The position numbers were made by a program, and so were the translations under genes. A stretch of DNA of 64,000 nt from Limosilactobacillus gastricus DSM 16045 (GTDB lineage: Bacteria > Bacillota > Bacilli > Lactobacillales > Lactobacillaceae): the NCBI RefSeq assembly GCF_001434365.1, contig NZ_AZFN01000007.1, forward strand, positions 20,747 through 84,746. Direction: 5' to 3'. Under the pieces are notes generated by a model. It made no database searches. It was not told the DNA's origin and saw only the letters and a program-made list of their open reading frames with translations. Below, one piece after another: positions 35,028-48,411 of this stretch (the stretch's first letter is position 1; every line of letters begins with the position of its first letter).

Positions 35028-37079
35028 TTACTCTTCCTCCGTTTCTGATTCTGCTTCTTGATCACTGGTTAATTCAGTAATTAACTGCGCTTTAACCGCT
35101 TCGACCGTCGTATCTTTAATCTGTGTCGCAGCATTGGTTAAGTGACCACCACCACCTAAACGCTCCATAATGACTTGAACATTAAAATCACCAATTGAGC
35201 GGGCCGAAATTCCAACGATGTCAGGACTCTGCCGCGTAATCACAAAGGACGCTTGAATTCCTGACACTTGTAAGAGCATATCCGCCGCCTGGGCCGCAAT
35301 CACGGAATCATATGTCTGATCATCAGCGCCGGCACAAATCGCCATGGCATCATCGATAAATTCAGCCGTATCAATTAAATGGTTCCGTTGAATGAAGTTA
35401 GCGGGGGTCTCTTTGGTTAAATATTGAATCATCTTACCATCAGCCCCAGCTGACCGTAAGTAAGAAGCTGCATCGTATGTCCGCGTTCCCGCATTTTGAC
35501 TGAAAGACTTAGTATCGATTCGGATTCCAGCCAACATTGCGGTTGCTTCAAGTTTATTTAATCCCTTGCTTTCTCGTGGTTGATATTCAAACATTTCCGT
35601 AATCAATTCACAAGTTGAAGATGCATATGGTTCAATATAAACCAACAAGGGATTTTCCGGAAATTCTTCTCCCCGACGGTGATGATCAATAATCACGAGC
35701 CGGTTAGCTAGCCGTTCGGTTAATTTAGGGAACGCTGACAAACTTGGTTTAGAATGATCAACCATAATTAGTAAGCTAGCATCCGTGGCTTTTTTTAAGG
35801 CTTCCTCAGGGTTAATAATGTGTTCTTTGATACTTTGGTAATTATCAACTTCACCCATTAAGCGTTCAATATCAGAATGATTAGTTTCATCATCATCCAG
35901 CACAATCCAGCTTTCGTGATCATTCATTTCCGCCAAGCGACGAATTCCAAAACAGGCTCCAATTGAGTCTAAGTCTGGGCGAGTATGTCCAATCACGAAA
36001 ATATTATCAGCCTGATTCATTAAATCACGTAACGCCTGGCTAATCATCCGCGCCCGGACCCGCGTTCGCTTTTCCATCGGATTAGTCTTACCACCAAAGA
36101 ACCGTGCCTGACCACTCTCCATACGCACAACTACCTGATCGCCTCCACGACCGAGGGCTAAATCCAAGTTCTTTTGGGCCATATTAGCTAAGCGAATTAA
36201 GTTACTTTGTCCATAGGCAATTCCCATACTAATCGTTACTGGAGAGTTTTGTTGGGAAGTATTTTGGCGAATGGTATCTAGAACGTCGAAATTTTCGTTT
36301 TCGAGGGCTTTTAATGAATAGTTATGACCGATTAATAAATAGTTATCATCATCGATCACCTTTAACAAAAGATCATGATCCTTGGCCCACTGACTCAGTT
36401 GGGAAGTCACATAGTTACTGAGATTCGAAACCATCGAATCACTCATTCCCTTAGTAATTTCATCATAATTATCTAGGAAAATATTTCCCAGGAAAAGTTG
36501 TTCTCGCTGATAACGATCCGAGATTTCCTCATATTCCGTAATATCAGTTAAATAAACCGTATTAAATTGATCCTGAACTTGAAGTTCAAATTTATAACCC
36601 TGCCATTCAACCACAGAAGTCTGATCATCATGCCGATGTTTAGCTACCAATTTAGCTAAGTCATCATCAACCATTGCCAGTTTCCGTCCCACAATCATTT
36701 CTTGTGGATCAAAATACTTCGCCATATACGGATTAATCCATTTGATAATGTTTTCATCGGTTAACAAGATTAAGCCAATCGGCATCTCTAACAAGGCCTC
36801 TTCTTGGCTTTGATTAACCTGGACAGCCAATTGGTTTAGATATGCTTCAGTGTCATTATTGATCCGCTGGAGCCGTGCAAAAGAATAAATCATTCCAATT
36901 AAAACGATTACGGCTAGGCTAGCCCCAATTCGCCAATCATACATCAAACCGATGATAATCCCGATGATGGCGATCACGAATGCAAAAACTAAGATCCACA
37001 GGACCGTCGTCCGCCGTAAAAATTGATCCAAATTTTGTTTATTTATCACTTGTTTCACAGTCGGATTCCTTTCTGACAA
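35028..37079 (-). CDS. gdpP: Cyclic-di-AMP phosphodiesterase GdpP
   Basis: This membrane phosphodiesterase degrades c-di-AMP to pApA and so sets wall, osmotic and beta-lactam responses. At 683 residues it has two N-terminal transmembrane helices (about 28-66), a degenerate PAS domain, a degenerate GGDEF domain, and the DHH/DHHA1 catalytic module. The latter shows [12 protein letters not shown] (near residue 360) and I-I-D-H-H-R-R-G. First gene of gdpP-rplI-dnaB. Confidence 0.97.
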   Translation of the reverse strand: MSERNPTVKQVINKQNLDQFLRRTTVLWILVFAFVIAIIGIIIGLMYDWRIGASLAVIVLIGMIYSFARLQRINNDTEAYLNQLAVQVNQSQEEALLEMPIGLILLTDENIIKWINPYMAKYFDPQEMIVGRKLAMVDDDLAKLVAKHRHDDQTSVVEWQGYKFELQVQDQFNTVYLTDITEYEEISDRYQREQLFLGNIFLDNYDEITKGMSDSMVSNLSNYVTSQLSQWAKDHDLLLKVIDDDNYLLIGHNYSLKALENENFDVLDTIRQNTSQQNSPVTISMGIAYGQSNLIRLANMAQKNLDLALGRGGDQVVVRMESGQARFFGGKTNPMEKRTRVRARMISQALRDLMNQADNIFVIGHTRPDLDSIGACFGIRRLAEMNDHESWIVLDDDETNHSDIERLMGEVDNYQSIKEHIINPEEALKKATDASLLIMVDHSKPSLSAFPKLTERLANRLVIIDHHRRGEEFPENPLLVYIEPYASSTCELITEMFEYQPRESKGLNKLEATAMLAGIRIDTKSFSQNAGTRTYDAASYLRSAGADGKMIQYLTKETPANFIQRNHLIDTAEFIDDAMAICAGADDQTYDSVIAAQAADMLLQVSGIQASFVITRQSPDIVGISARSIGDFNVQVIMERLGGGGHLTNAATQIKDTTVEAVKAQLITELTSDQEAESETEEE
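36483..36496. promoter_or_regulatory. Weak Noc-site-like sequence (two mismatches)
   Basis: ATTTCCCAGGAAAA in gdpP matches 12 of 14 positions of ATTTCCCGGGAAAT. Confidence 0.2.
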
Positions 37080-37131
37080 TACTGATTTTATTATACCATA
37101 AGCTAACTAGAAGCATTATTGATCAGTCTAA

Positions 37132-37163
37132 TAAAAAAGAAGCTAGGACCAAACCTAACTTCT
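37132..37163 (-). terminator. Terminator after rpsF-ssb-rpsR
   Basis: On the minus strand AGAAGTTAGG and CCTAGCTTCT pair (one wobble) around TTTGGT, then a T run. Confidence 0.8.
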
Positions 37164-37170
37164 CAATAAA

Positions 37171-37410
37171 TTAATCTTCGGCAACAAATGGTAATAAGCC
37201 CATAATCCGTGCCCGCTTGATGGCAATCGTCAAACGACGTTGGTTCTTAGCGCTCGTACCCGTTACTCGACGTGGTAAAATCTTACCCCGTTCTGAGATA
37301 AACCGACGTAATAATTCAGTATCTTTGTAATCGATGTATTCAATGTGGTTAGCAGCGATGTAGTCAACTTTCCGACGACGACGCATACCTCCACGACGTT
37401 GTTGTGGCAT
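37171..37410 (-). CDS. rpsR: 30S ribosomal protein S18
   Basis: The 79-residue basic protein has the canonical [20 protein letters not shown] and L-P-R-R-V-T-G-T motifs. S18 forms a heterodimer with S6 on the ribosomal platform. Third gene of rpsF-ssb-rpsR, 30 bp after ssb, with AAAGGAGG upstream. Confidence 0.98.
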   Translation of the reverse strand: MPQQRRGGMRRRRKVDYIAANHIEYIDYKDTELLRRFISERGKILPRRVTGTSAKNQRRLTIAIKRARIMGLLPFVAED

Positions 37411-37440
37411 GAAATTAACCTCCTTTATCGAATCTAGTGA

Positions 37441-38124
37441 TTAGAATGGAACATCACTTAATGAATTTTGATCATCATCTTTATCATTTGCTTGATCATT
37501 CTTCAAAGCCGTTTGATCATTAATGTCAATGGCATCACTAGCTGATCCTTCATTAGATGAATTAGCAAATGGTAAACTATCCGTATCGATTGGGGTCGTG
37601 TTCTCACCAAAGAGTCCTTGACCACCAAACGGATTATCATTAGCGTTTCCATTATCTTGAGGAGTTGCACCAAAGTTATTGGCTGGTCCACCAAAAGCTG
37701 CTTGGCCTTGGTTGGCATTAAAACCATTATTGGCACCGTTATTGTAGTAACCACCATTGTTATATTGGTTATTGCCAGCTTGGTTGTCCCGTGCTGAACG
37801 AGGTTCCAATAAAGCAAAGTTTTCTACGGTTACTTCAGTCCGGTAAACTCGTTGACCTTGTTGGTTTTGGTAATTACTGGTCGTGATCCGACCATCAATC
37901 CCAACTAGCGCCCCTTTATGAGTGAAGTTCACAAAGTTTTCAGCAGACTTCCGCCAAATGACACAATTGATAAAATCAGCTTCACGTTCCCCAGTTTGTT
38001 GGTTCCTAAATTGCCGATCAACTGCAATTGAGAACCGTGCCACTGCCGTTCCGCTATTTGTGTACCGCAACTCTGGATCCCGAGTTAAACGTCCAGTTAG
38101 GACTGCACGATTTAGCATGGGCAT
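37441..38124 (-). CDS. ssb: Single-stranded DNA-binding protein
   Basis: The 227-residue SSB has an N-terminal OB fold (about 1-105, opening [18 protein letters not shown]) and a long Asn/Gly/Gln-rich linker. The acidic tip ends S-D-V-P-F, which recruits replication and repair partners. It is longer than E. coli SSB because of the linker. It lies between rpsF and rpsR, the usual arrangement. Confidence 0.98.
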   Translation of the reverse strand: MPMLNRAVLTGRLTRDPELRYTNSGTAVARFSIAVDRQFRNQQTGEREADFINCVIWRKSAENFVNFTHKGALVGIDGRITTSNYQNQQGQRVYRTEVTVENFALLEPRSARDNQAGNNQYNNGGYYNNGANNGFNANQGQAAFGGPANNFGATPQDNGNANDNPFGGQGLFGENTTPIDTDSLPFANSSNEGSASDAIDINDQTALKNDQANDKDDDQNSLSDVPF

Positions 38125-38155
38125 TCACACTCCTCTCTATTATTTAGTTAAGCGA

Positions 38156-38446
38156 TTAGCGCTTAACAATCATGTGACGTAGGATATCGTCGTTGATCTT
38201 TGATAAACGATCAAATTCATTTAATGGTTCATCCGTGTCAGTCGTGATGTTTACGATATGATAAGTACCTTCAGTGTACTTTTCAATTGGGTAAGCAAAC
38301 CGACGCGTGTCCCAATCAGTTGAATCAACAACTGTTGCACCATTGTCTGAAAGAATCTTGTCGAAGTTAGCTACTAAAGCACTCTTAGCTGATTCTTCAA
38401 TATCAGGACGAATGATGTAAGTAATTTCATATGTACGTGTTTCCAT
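38156..38446 (-). CDS. rpsF: 30S ribosomal protein S6
   Basis: The 96-residue S6 protein has E-I-T-Y-I-I-R-P and D-T-R-R-F-A-Y-P-I motifs. GGAGGTG precedes the start. It leads the rpsF-ssb-rpsR operon. The 130-bp upstream region has a small hairpin (GCTC...GAGC near 38480-38495) and could be an autoregulatory S6:S18 leader, but no conserved motif could be confirmed by eye. Confidence 0.98.
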   Translation of the reverse strand: METRTYEITYIIRPDIEESAKSALVANFDKILSDNGATVVDSTDWDTRRFAYPIEKYTEGTYHIVNITTDTDEPLNEFDRLSKINDDILRHMIVKR

Positions 38447-38577
38447 GTATATTACACCTCCTTATGGACTCAGGCCCCCGCTCATTGGTAGGAGCAAGGA
38501 GAGCAGACGTTATTACGTATACTCACAGAATAGAATACTATCATAAAATGACCAAAATAACAAGAAATAACTTATAA

Positions 38578-38626
38578 AAGATCCTAAGTTGCGGCTTATT
38601 ATTACATACGCAAAACTTAGGATCTT
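38578..38626 (-). terminator. Terminator after gyrA
   Basis: AAGATCCTAAGTT (38578-38590) and AACTTAGGATCTT (38614-38626) are perfect 13-bp arms, extended inward by GCG/CGC, with T residues on the minus strand. Confidence 0.85.
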
Positions 38627-38632
38627 AATTCA

Positions 38633-41149
38633 TTATTCTTCAGTTTGAGGACTAATTTCTTCAGTCTCATTGGTGGTTTGATCGGCAGTTGATTCGTCCG
38701 TGGTTGGCTCTTTATCAACCTTGGCCATCGTTGCCACCACCGAATCATCATTCATCTTAATTAAATGGACACCGATTGCGGATCGCCCAGTAACCGATAC
38801 GCTTTCGACGCCAAAGCGAATAATTACCCCTTTGTTAGTAGCTAACATCAAATCTTCGTCGCCTTGGACAGTGGTTAAACCAACTAATGGTCCATTCTTT
38901 TCGGTAATGTTTACGGTTTTAATTCCTTTACCACCCCGACCCTTAATTGGATATTCAGTGGCGGGGGTTTGTTTCCCGTAACCTTGCTCACTAATTACTA
39001 GCACGTTACTATCTGGGCTTAATTGGGCTGCCCCAATCACATAGTCACCTTCACGAAGGCGAACTCCCCGAACTCCCGCTGCCGAACGTCCCATTTTTCG
39101 AACCGCTGAGGCTTTGAAGCTGACCGAGTAACCAAGTCGGGTTCCCAAGATCATTGCTTGATCTTGATCAATTATTTCAACATGAATTAATTCGTCACCT
39201 TCATGTAAGTTAATGGCTTTAAGACCATTACTCCGGATATTTTTGAACTCATTAACAGAGGTCCGCTTAACGGTCCCTTCCTTCGTCACAAAGAAAAGAT
39301 CACGATCATCATCGTCAGTTTGTGTTTCATGTGAAACATTAATTACCGCGCTGATCTGTTCATCACCATTAATCCCTAACAAATTGATGATCGGTATACC
39401 TTGAGCTGACCGGCCATATTCTGGAATCTCATAGCCTTTCATAGCGAAGACCTTACCAGAATTAGTAAAGAATAAAAGACTATCATGCGTGGAGCTGGAA
39501 ATTAAGTGCTCTATAAAGTCGTCATTATGAACACCCATTCCCTTGACTCCTCGACCACCACGATTTTGCGATTTGAATTCATCAACTGGTAATCGTTTAA
39601 CGTAACCACTATGGGTTAAAGTTACGATGATTTCTTCTTCTTCGATCAGATCTTCATCTTCAATACTATTCAAATCACCAACTTGTAATTCCGTCCGTCG
39701 TTCATCACCAAATTTTGCTTGAATTTCCAGTAATTCGTCATAGATGATCTTTTGAATTCGTTCCCGGTGAGCGAGGATGTCTTTATAATCAGCTATCGCG
39801 GCCACTAATTTATTATATTCATCCTCGATCTTTTCGCGCTCTAAACCAGTTAAACGGACCAACCGCAAGTCAAGAATTGCTTGAGCTTGACGATCTGACA
39901 AGCCGAAATTATTTATTAATTGTTGCTTGGCGATGTCACTAGTTTGCGAACTCCGAATGATATTGATAATTTCATCAATATGATCAAGCGCAATCCGTAA
40001 TCCTTCAACGATATGCTCCCGATTTTGGGCCTTCTTTAAATCAAATTCCGTCCGTCGCTTAATTACAATTTCTTGGTGTTGCAAGTAGTTTGTTAGGATT
40101 TCTTTGAGGCTTAAAATCTTAGGCGCCCCATCAACAATCGCTAACATATTGAAGTTGAAAGTCGTTTGCATCAACGTCATCTTGTATAAATTATTCAAAA
40201 TGACTTCGGCACTGGCATCTCGACGAACGTCAACCACAATCCGCATTCCTTCACGGTCAGTTTCATCGTTTACATCCGTAATGCCTTCAATTTCTTTTTC
40301 TCGTGCCAATTCCGCAATTCGTTCAATCAACTTGGCTTTATTAACCATATAAGGAATTTCATGGACCACAATCCGTTGTTTACCATTTTTTAATTCCTCA
40401 ATCTCGGTCTTAGCGCGCACCACAATGGATCCTTGGCCTGTTTCGTAGGCTTTCCGAATTCCGGACTTACCCATGACCACTGCTCCGGTCGGAAAATCAG
40501 GTCCCGGTAAGACCTTCATTAGGTCTTCGGTCGTGGCCTCAGGATTATCCATCAGTAAATGAATGGCACTAATAACCTCTCCCAAATTATGAGTTGGAAT
40601 GTTCGTTGCCATCCCCACGGCAATCCCAGTTGCTCCATTTACTAACAGATTCGGAATCCGTGATGGTAACACTTGTGGCTCTTTTTCCGTTCCATCATAG
40701 TTATCTTGAAAATCAACGGTATCCTTGTTGATATCCCGCAACATTTCAACCGCAATCTTACTCATTTTGGCTTCAGTATACCGCATGGCGGCAGCTCCAT
40801 CCCCATCCACGGAGCCGAAGTTACCATGACCATCAACTAACATGTACCGGTAGGAAAAGTCTTGCGCCATCCGGACCAGACCTTCATAAATTGATGAATC
40901 CCCATGGGGGTGATATTTTCCCATCACATCACCAACAATCCGGGCTGATTTTTTATATGGCTTATCAGGGGTGACCCCTAATTCATTCATACCGTATAAA
41001 ATCCGCCGTTGAACTGGTTTTAAACCATCCCGCACGTCGGGTAGGGCCCGCGAAACAATAACACTCATCGCGTAATCCAAGAAAGAATTCCGCATTTGGC
41101 TGGTCAAATTAACGTCGGTAATTCGACCTGGTAGTTCTTGATCTGCCAC
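38633..41149 (-). CDS. gyrA: DNA gyrase subunit A
   Basis: The 838-residue breakage-reunion subunit of gyrase introduces negative supercoils together with GyrB. It has an N-terminal winged helix, the catalytic tyrosine in [10 protein letters not shown], six beta-pinwheel repeats at the C-terminus including a G-Q-x-x-x-G-x-box-like stretch (R-G-G-R-G-V-K-G-M), and an acidic Thr/Glu-rich tail. The quinolone-determining region reads [11 protein letters not shown], the unmutated form. A parS-like sequence lies inside the gene at 39323. Confidence 0.99.
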   Translation of the reverse strand: MADQELPGRITDVNLTSQMRNSFLDYAMSVIVSRALPDVRDGLKPVQRRILYGMNELGVTPDKPYKKSARIVGDVMGKYHPHGDSSIYEGLVRMAQDFSYRYMLVDGHGNFGSVDGDGAAAMRYTEAKMSKIAVEMLRDINKDTVDFQDNYDGTEKEPQVLPSRIPNLLVNGATGIAVGMATNIPTHNLGEVISAIHLLMDNPEATTEDLMKVLPGPDFPTGAVVMGKSGIRKAYETGQGSIVVRAKTEIEELKNGKQRIVVHEIPYMVNKAKLIERIAELAREKEIEGITDVNDETDREGMRIVVDVRRDASAEVILNNLYKMTLMQTTFNFNMLAIVDGAPKILSLKEILTNYLQHQEIVIKRRTEFDLKKAQNREHIVEGLRIALDHIDEIINIIRSSQTSDIAKQQLINNFGLSDRQAQAILDLRLVRLTGLEREKIEDEYNKLVAAIADYKDILAHRERIQKIIYDELLEIQAKFGDERRTELQVGDLNSIEDEDLIEEEEIIVTLTHSGYVKRLPVDEFKSQNRGGRGVKGMGVHNDDFIEHLISSSTHDSLLFFTNSGKVFAMKGYEIPEYGRSAQGIPIINLLGINGDEQISAVINVSHETQTDDDDRDLFFVTKEGTVKRTSVNEFKNIRSNGLKAINLHEGDELIHVEIIDQDQAMILGTRLGYSVSFKASAVRKMGRSAAGVRGVRLREGDYVIGAAQLSPDSNVLVISEQGYGKQTPATEYPIKGRGGKGIKTVNITEKNGPLVGLTTVQGDEDLMLATNKGVIIRFGVESVSVTGRSAIGVHLIKMNDDSVVATMAKVDKEPTTDESTADQTTNETEEISPQTEE
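39323..39338. promoter_or_regulatory. parS-like site in gyrA
   Basis: TGTTTCATGTGAAACA matches the ParB consensus TGTTNCACGTGAAACA except for one central base (C to T). It lies about 7 kb from dnaA, in the expected origin-proximal zone. Confidence 0.6.
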
Positions 41150-41170
41150 TATTAACCCTCCTCAACCTGA

Positions 41171-44234
<3,064 letters not shown>

Positions 44235-44237
44235 TAC

Positions 44238-44474
44238 CTAAACTAAACCACCAATCACAACTTCTTCAAGATCCCCGATTCGAACTTGATCACCAGGATA
44301 AAGTTTTCGACCGCGACGTTGATCTTGTTCTTGATTTACCCAAACGGGGGTTTCTTGCAAAAACCATTTAGCTGCCCCGCCCGTTGGGATGATGCCCTCT
44401 TCCTTTAATAATTGACCTAAGGTAATGAATTCCCGGTCAATGTTGATTGTTTTTACCTGATCCACGTTCTTCAC
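44238..44474 (-). CDS. yaaA: S4-domain RNA-binding protein YaaA
   Basis: The 78-residue S4-like protein (I-T-L-G-Q-L-L-K-E-E...V-W-V-N-Q-E...R-R-G-R-K-L-Y-P-G-D) is always found between dnaN and recF in Firmicutes. It is implicated in ribosome biogenesis. It starts its own unit, 200 bp after dnaN, separated by the dnaN terminator, and runs into recF. Confidence 0.95.
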   Translation of the reverse strand: MKNVDQVKTINIDREFITLGQLLKEEGIIPTGGAAKWFLQETPVWVNQEQDQRRGRKLYPGDQVRIGDLEEVVIGGLV

Positions 44475-44643
44475 CTACTTTAATTAATACATTTCTATTA
44501 TAGCCTTTTTTAAGGTTAAAAACAACGAACGGCCTTCTCATATGTCTTTTAAGCATTCTTAACTTAATTGAATGAAAAATGACTTTTTGATATTAAAATG
44601 GCTTAAATGCCCTCTAAAATCAAAAATAAGCTTTCCGTCAATC

Positions 44644-44670
44644 AAAAAAGCCCCTCAATCGAGGAGCTTA
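44644..44670 (-). terminator. Terminator after dnaN
   Basis: On the minus strand AGCTCCTC-GATT-GAGGGGCT then a run of T, with one wobble pair. Confidence 0.85.
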
Positions 44671-44681
44671 AAGCAGCTGGA

Positions 44682-45821
44682 TTAGTAAGTCCGTACTGGC
44701 GTAATTAATTGAACAAAATTATCATGATCATCGGCCGGTACTAAAGTAAATGGACGCAGTGCCGATGTAAAGGACATTAAAATTTTAGCAGAGCCAAAGG
44801 ACTTCAAAGCATCGCGCATGTAATCAGGGTTAAAAGAAATTTCCAGATCATTCCCTGCCATTAATTCTGCATTGATTGCTTCTTCCACGTTCCCAACATC
44901 CGCTGAGTTACCACTAATCTTAGCAACCGACAGGCTTGGATTAATAGTCAACTTAACTACATTATTACGACTTTGATGGGATAACAAGGAAGCCCGTTCA
45001 ATGGAAGCTAAAAAGCTATCTGCTGCCAATTCAATGGTTGTCTCCGAGGATGTCGGAATCAACCGACTTGTTTCTGGATAGTTACCTTCTAACAAACGAG
45101 AATAGAACTTCGTTTGTCCAAAGGTGAATAAGATTTGGTTATCCGTGAAGTTCATTGTGACATCGCCATCAACTTCATTCACCATCCGTGACAGTTCGGT
45201 CAAACTATTTCCTGGAATAACTACATCGTATTGTTGACCTTCACTTGTTGGCACAGCCACATTCCGTTGAGCCAACCGATGACTGTCTGTTGCAACTGTC
45301 GTTAACTGACCATTAGCTAAAGTAAAGTGAATCCCCGTTAAAATTGGTCGACTTTCTTGCTTTGAAACGGCAATCCGCGTTTGTTCAATCACTTCTCGTA
45401 AGATATCAGGTGCAATCATGACCTGACTGGTACCATCAACTTCTGGTAAATGGGGAAAATTATTAGCATCCTGACCATTGACCGTAAATTCTGCCGTTCC
45501 AGAAGTAATAACTGCTTGAAAACCATCATTAATGGCAATTGATACTTCTTGATCAGGTAATTTTTTTATAATTTCAATAAAGAATCGAGCTGGTAACACA
45601 ATTGCACCTGGTTCGCTAACTACTAACGCATATTCACCATCAGTTTGATTGATTGTGGTTTCAATGGAGATATCTGCATTGCTTCCCGTTAAAATGATTT
45701 GATCGTTTTCAACCACTAATTTTAATCCTGTCAAAATTGGAATAGTTGTTTTGGAAGAAACGGCTCGTAAAACATTGTTTAAGGCATTAATAAAAGCTAA
45801 TCGATTTATTGTAAATTTCAT
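44682..45821 (-). CDS. dnaN: DNA polymerase III beta sliding clamp
   Basis: The 379-residue clamp has three repeated domains (M-K-F-T-I-N-R start, R-P-I-L-T-G-I-H-F in the second domain, P-V-R-T-Y at the C-terminus). It tethers PolC/DnaE and other enzymes to DNA. It is co-oriented with dnaA and separated from it by the unwinding region of oriC. Confidence 0.99.
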   Translation of the reverse strand: MKFTINRLAFINALNNVLRAVSSKTTIPILTGLKLVVENDQIILTGSNADISIETTINQTDGEYALVVSEPGAIVLPARFFIEIIKKLPDQEVSIAINDGFQAVITSGTAEFTVNGQDANNFPHLPEVDGTSQVMIAPDILREVIEQTRIAVSKQESRPILTGIHFTLANGQLTTVATDSHRLAQRNVAVPTSEGQQYDVVIPGNSLTELSRMVNEVDGDVTMNFTDNQILFTFGQTKFYSRLLEGNYPETSRLIPTSSETTIELAADSFLASIERASLLSHQSRNNVVKLTINPSLSVAKISGNSADVGNVEEAINAELMAGNDLEISFNPDYMRDALKSFGSAKILMSFTSALRPFTLVPADDHDNFVQLITPVRTY

Positions 45822-45840
45822 AATTATCTCTCCGTGGTGC

Positions 45841-45957
45841 TTTATATATAAATATAAAATAAAAATAGCAGTAGTAGTAGGGCCTGTGTAAGTTGTGGAA
45901 AAGTCGTTACTAGTTGATTAGACATGGATAAGATGCTTGTGGATAACTTGTGGATAA
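45841..45957. promoter_or_regulatory. oriC unwinding region between dnaN and dnaA
   Basis: In order on the plus strand: an A/T-only stretch (45841-45865), a trinucleotide array TAG-CAG-TAG-TAG-TAG (45866-45880), a GGCC clamp (45881-45884), a one-mismatch box TGTGGAAAA (45894-45902), and two perfect boxes TGTGGATAA (45938-45946, 45949-45957). This is the DnaA-trio, GC cluster and DnaA-box layout of the B. subtilis basal unwinding system, in the orientation expected for a minus-strand dnaA. Confidence 0.9.
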
Positions 45958-45988
45958 CTTAAAGAAGATGCCAGAGTTTTCCACAGGT

Positions 45989-47305
45989 CTATACTTGTAA
46001 TTCATCTCGTAAATTCTTAAGATCTTTTTCTAATCCAGAATCAGAGGAGATATTTTTCTCAATTTTATCAATTGCGTGTAGGACGGTAGTATGATCTTTA
46101 CCACCAAATTCTTTTCCAATTTTAGGAAGCGAGCTATCAGTTAGTTCCCGTGATAGGTACATCGCGATTTGCCGAGGAACGACAATGTTTTGCGAACGTT
46201 TCTTACCAGTAATATCACTTTGATTAATGTTAAAGTAAGCTGCAACCTTCTTTTGAATCAAATCAATTGATAAGGTTGTTTCGGTAGCAAAGCCTAGTCC
46301 CTGAAGAGCTTCTGCAGCAATTTGAGGGGTAAGAGGTTGCTTTTGTAATTCAGCAAAAACACGTACCCGCATCAGGGCCCCTTCTAATTCCCGGACATTC
46401 GTATTTACTTTTGATGCAATGTAGTTTAATACCTCGTTGGGAGCTTGGATGTGCTCTTCTTCGGCCTTACTTTGCAAAATGGCAATTCGCGTTTCAAGTT
46501 CTGGTGAAGTAATTTCTACTGGAACTCCCCAAACGAAACGAGAAACGAGCCGTTCGGTTAAATTCGGGATTTGTTTGGGATTTTGATCGGCGGTTAAGAC
46601 AATTTGCTTATTATTATCATGCAATACATTAAAGGTATTGAAGAATTCTAGTTGGGTCTCTCCCTTAGAGGCAAAGAACTGGACATCATCAACTAATAAA
46701 GCATCTAAATTCCGATATTCTTGGCGGAACTGTTCTTGGCTTCGATTTTTAATGGAATTAACGTAGTCGTTTACGAAGGTTTCGCTAGTAACATATTTAA
46801 TCCGCGCATTAGGATTATGGGTCAACATATTATTAGCAATAGCTTGCATTAAGTGCGTTTTACCTAAGCCAACTCCTCCATAAATTAGGAGTGGGTTGTA
46901 GAGACCCCCCGGTTGTTCCGAAGCCGCGAAAGCCGAAGCATAAGCCATCTGGTTACTTCGTCCTTCGATAAAGTTTTCGAAGGTATATTCGGGATTTAAC
47001 GGGGTTTCATATGACGTTTGTGCCGTAGGGGCAACCGTTGGAACTGGTTGTGAGATCCCATTCGCTAATATGAAAATTGGTTCAATTGGTTGACCGGTTT
47101 GGCTATAGAGCAACTGGCGGACCTTATTAATTAGGTTATCCTGCCAAAAATCGAGGTGATTTTCGGTTGGCAATTGAATCGTAAGTCGATTATTAACGAG
47201 TGAAACAGCTTTTGCCGGAGCAATTAAGTTAGTGTAAGTTACTTCTGCAGTAGACTCACGCAAAGCATTTTGGATCGCTTCCCAGAGAGAATCGAGCTCA
47301 GTCAA
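45989..47305 (-). CDS. dnaA: Chromosomal replication initiator DnaA
   Basis: The 438-residue initiator has domain I (about 1-80), a linker, the AAA+ domain with Walker A G-G-V-G-L-G-K-T-H near residue 145 and Walker B L-L-V-D-D-V-Q-F, and the domain IV DNA-binding signature G-G-K-D-H-T-T-V-L-H-A. Translation starts at a TTG (47303-47305) behind GAGGAGG. DnaA boxes lie both upstream and downstream, allowing autoregulation. Confidence 0.99.
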   Translation of the reverse strand: MTELDSLWEAIQNALRESTAEVTYTNLIAPAKAVSLVNNRLTIQLPTENHLDFWQDNLINKVRQLLYSQTGQPIEPIFILANGISQPVPTVAPTAQTSYETPLNPEYTFENFIEGRSNQMAYASAFAASEQPGGLYNPLLIYGGVGLGKTHLMQAIANNMLTHNPNARIKYVTSETFVNDYVNSIKNRSQEQFRQEYRNLDALLVDDVQFFASKGETQLEFFNTFNVLHDNNKQIVLTADQNPKQIPNLTERLVSRFVWGVPVEITSPELETRIAILQSKAEEEHIQAPNEVLNYIASKVNTNVRELEGALMRVRVFAELQKQPLTPQIAAEALQGLGFATETTLSIDLIQKKVAAYFNINQSDITGKKRSQNIVVPRQIAMYLSRELTDSSLPKIGKEFGGKDHTTVLHAIDKIEKNISSDSGLEKDLKNLRDELQV

Positions 47306-47363
47306 AATGTTTCCTCCTCAAAGATAAGATTTCAGTGATTAAGTTTATCATTAGTTAAAAAAG

Positions 47364-47658
47364 TTTTCCACAGGATGAAGCAAGAAAGTTTATTTTTTCC
47401 ACCACGCTGTGTGGAAATTGTCCACACGGGTGTGAAAAAGTGGAAAAAATTAGGCCCTTTCATAGTTATCCACAAGAGAAGTGGGGAAATCCACAGGCCC
47501 AAAAGCTTGGTAAATTAGTATTTTTAAAAGTTATCCCCAAAATTGTGGAAAACTATACCCACTGATCGTGGAAAACCGGAAAACCCGTGAAAACTGTTGT
47601 GGAAAAGTGAGAAAGCAGAAGTGGTTTTGCACAACGCTGTGTATTATTTTGTGGATAA
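47364..47658. promoter_or_regulatory. oriC DnaA-box region between dnaA and rpmH
   Basis: Perfect boxes lie at 47466-47474 (TTATCCACA) and 47650-47658 (TGTGGATAA). Near matches include 47364-47372, 47418-47426, 47487-47495, 47531-47539 and several TGTGGAAAA copies. The whole 490-bp gap between dnaA and rpmH has no other gene. The rpmH promoter has an extended -10 TGCTATACT (TATACT 47719-47724). Confidence 0.92.
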
Positions 47659-47798
47659 ATAATTTTTACTCAGAGTGAATCTTTAGAAAATCAGGTTTTA
47701 TCCCGTTAAAAAGTGTGCTATACTTTCTAAGTATGTTTAAAGAGATTGTCTTTTTAGACCATGAAATAAAAAATTAGCTGCTGAGGAGGTGCAAAAAT

Positions 47799-47933
47799 AT
47801 GAAGCGCACATTTCAACCAAAGAAGCGTCACCGTGCACGTGTTCACGGTTTCCGTTCACGGATGAGCACAAGTAACGGCCGTAAAGTTTTGGCGCGTCGT
47901 CGTCAAAAGGGTCGTAAGGTATTATCTGCTTAA
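47799..47933 (+). CDS. rpmH: 50S ribosomal protein L34
   Basis: The 44-residue, very basic protein opens [12 protein letters not shown] and ends Q-K-G-R-K-V-L-S-A, the invariant L34 pattern. GAGGAGG precedes the ATG. First gene of the rpmH-rnpA-yidC unit leading away from the origin. Confidence 0.99.
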   Translation: MKRTFQPKKRHRARVHGFRSRMSTSNGRKVLARRRQKGRKVLSA

Positions 47934-48046
47934 GATATTATCGTCAATAATTGGTAAAGGGGCAGGGCAACCGTCTACTGCATTTGTTGTAGTTGTCGTT
48001 GCTCGCCTCTTTTTGTTTTTGCAAAGCTGGGAATGGAGATTAGGCC

Positions 48047-48394
48047 ATGCGGAAATCATATCGCGTCAAAAAGGAACAAGAATTTCAACGAGTGTTTGAA
48101 CAACATCAATCAGTTGCCAATCATAAGTTTGTGATTTATCAAATTGCCAAGCCCAATCAACCCCATTTCCGTGTTGGAATCTCGGTTGGGAAAAAAATTG
48201 GCAACGCCGTTCAACGTGGTTGGGTTAAACGACGGATACGCCAGACCTTATTAGAAGTGAAACCACAAATCAAGGCGGATGTTGATTTTCTGGTGATTGC
48301 TCGTCCGGCGGCCCAGGGAATGTCAATGGCTGAAACCAAAAAGAACCTAGTCCATGCCTTAAAATTGGCTCATTTATTAACGGAAGAAGATTAA
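48047..48394 (+). CDS. rnpA: Ribonuclease P protein component
   Basis: The 115-residue basic protein partners RNase P RNA in tRNA 5' maturation. It has M-R-K-S-Y-R-V-K-K at the start and the RNR-type motif [14 protein letters not shown] (near residues 50-63). It lies between rpmH and yidC as in nearly all bacteria. Confidence 0.98.
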   Translation: MRKSYRVKKEQEFQRVFEQHQSVANHKFVIYQIAKPNQPHFRVGISVGKKIGNAVQRGWVKRRIRQTLLEVKPQIKADVDFLVIARPAAQGMSMAETKKNLVHALKLAHLLTEED

Positions 48395-48411
48395 AAAGCG
48401 AGGAAAGTCGA

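Noticed and set aside
37503..37817. Overlapping 104-codon frame within ssb
   Set aside because: A shadow of the Asn/Gln-rich ssb linker in another frame; composition is an artefact of repetitive codons.
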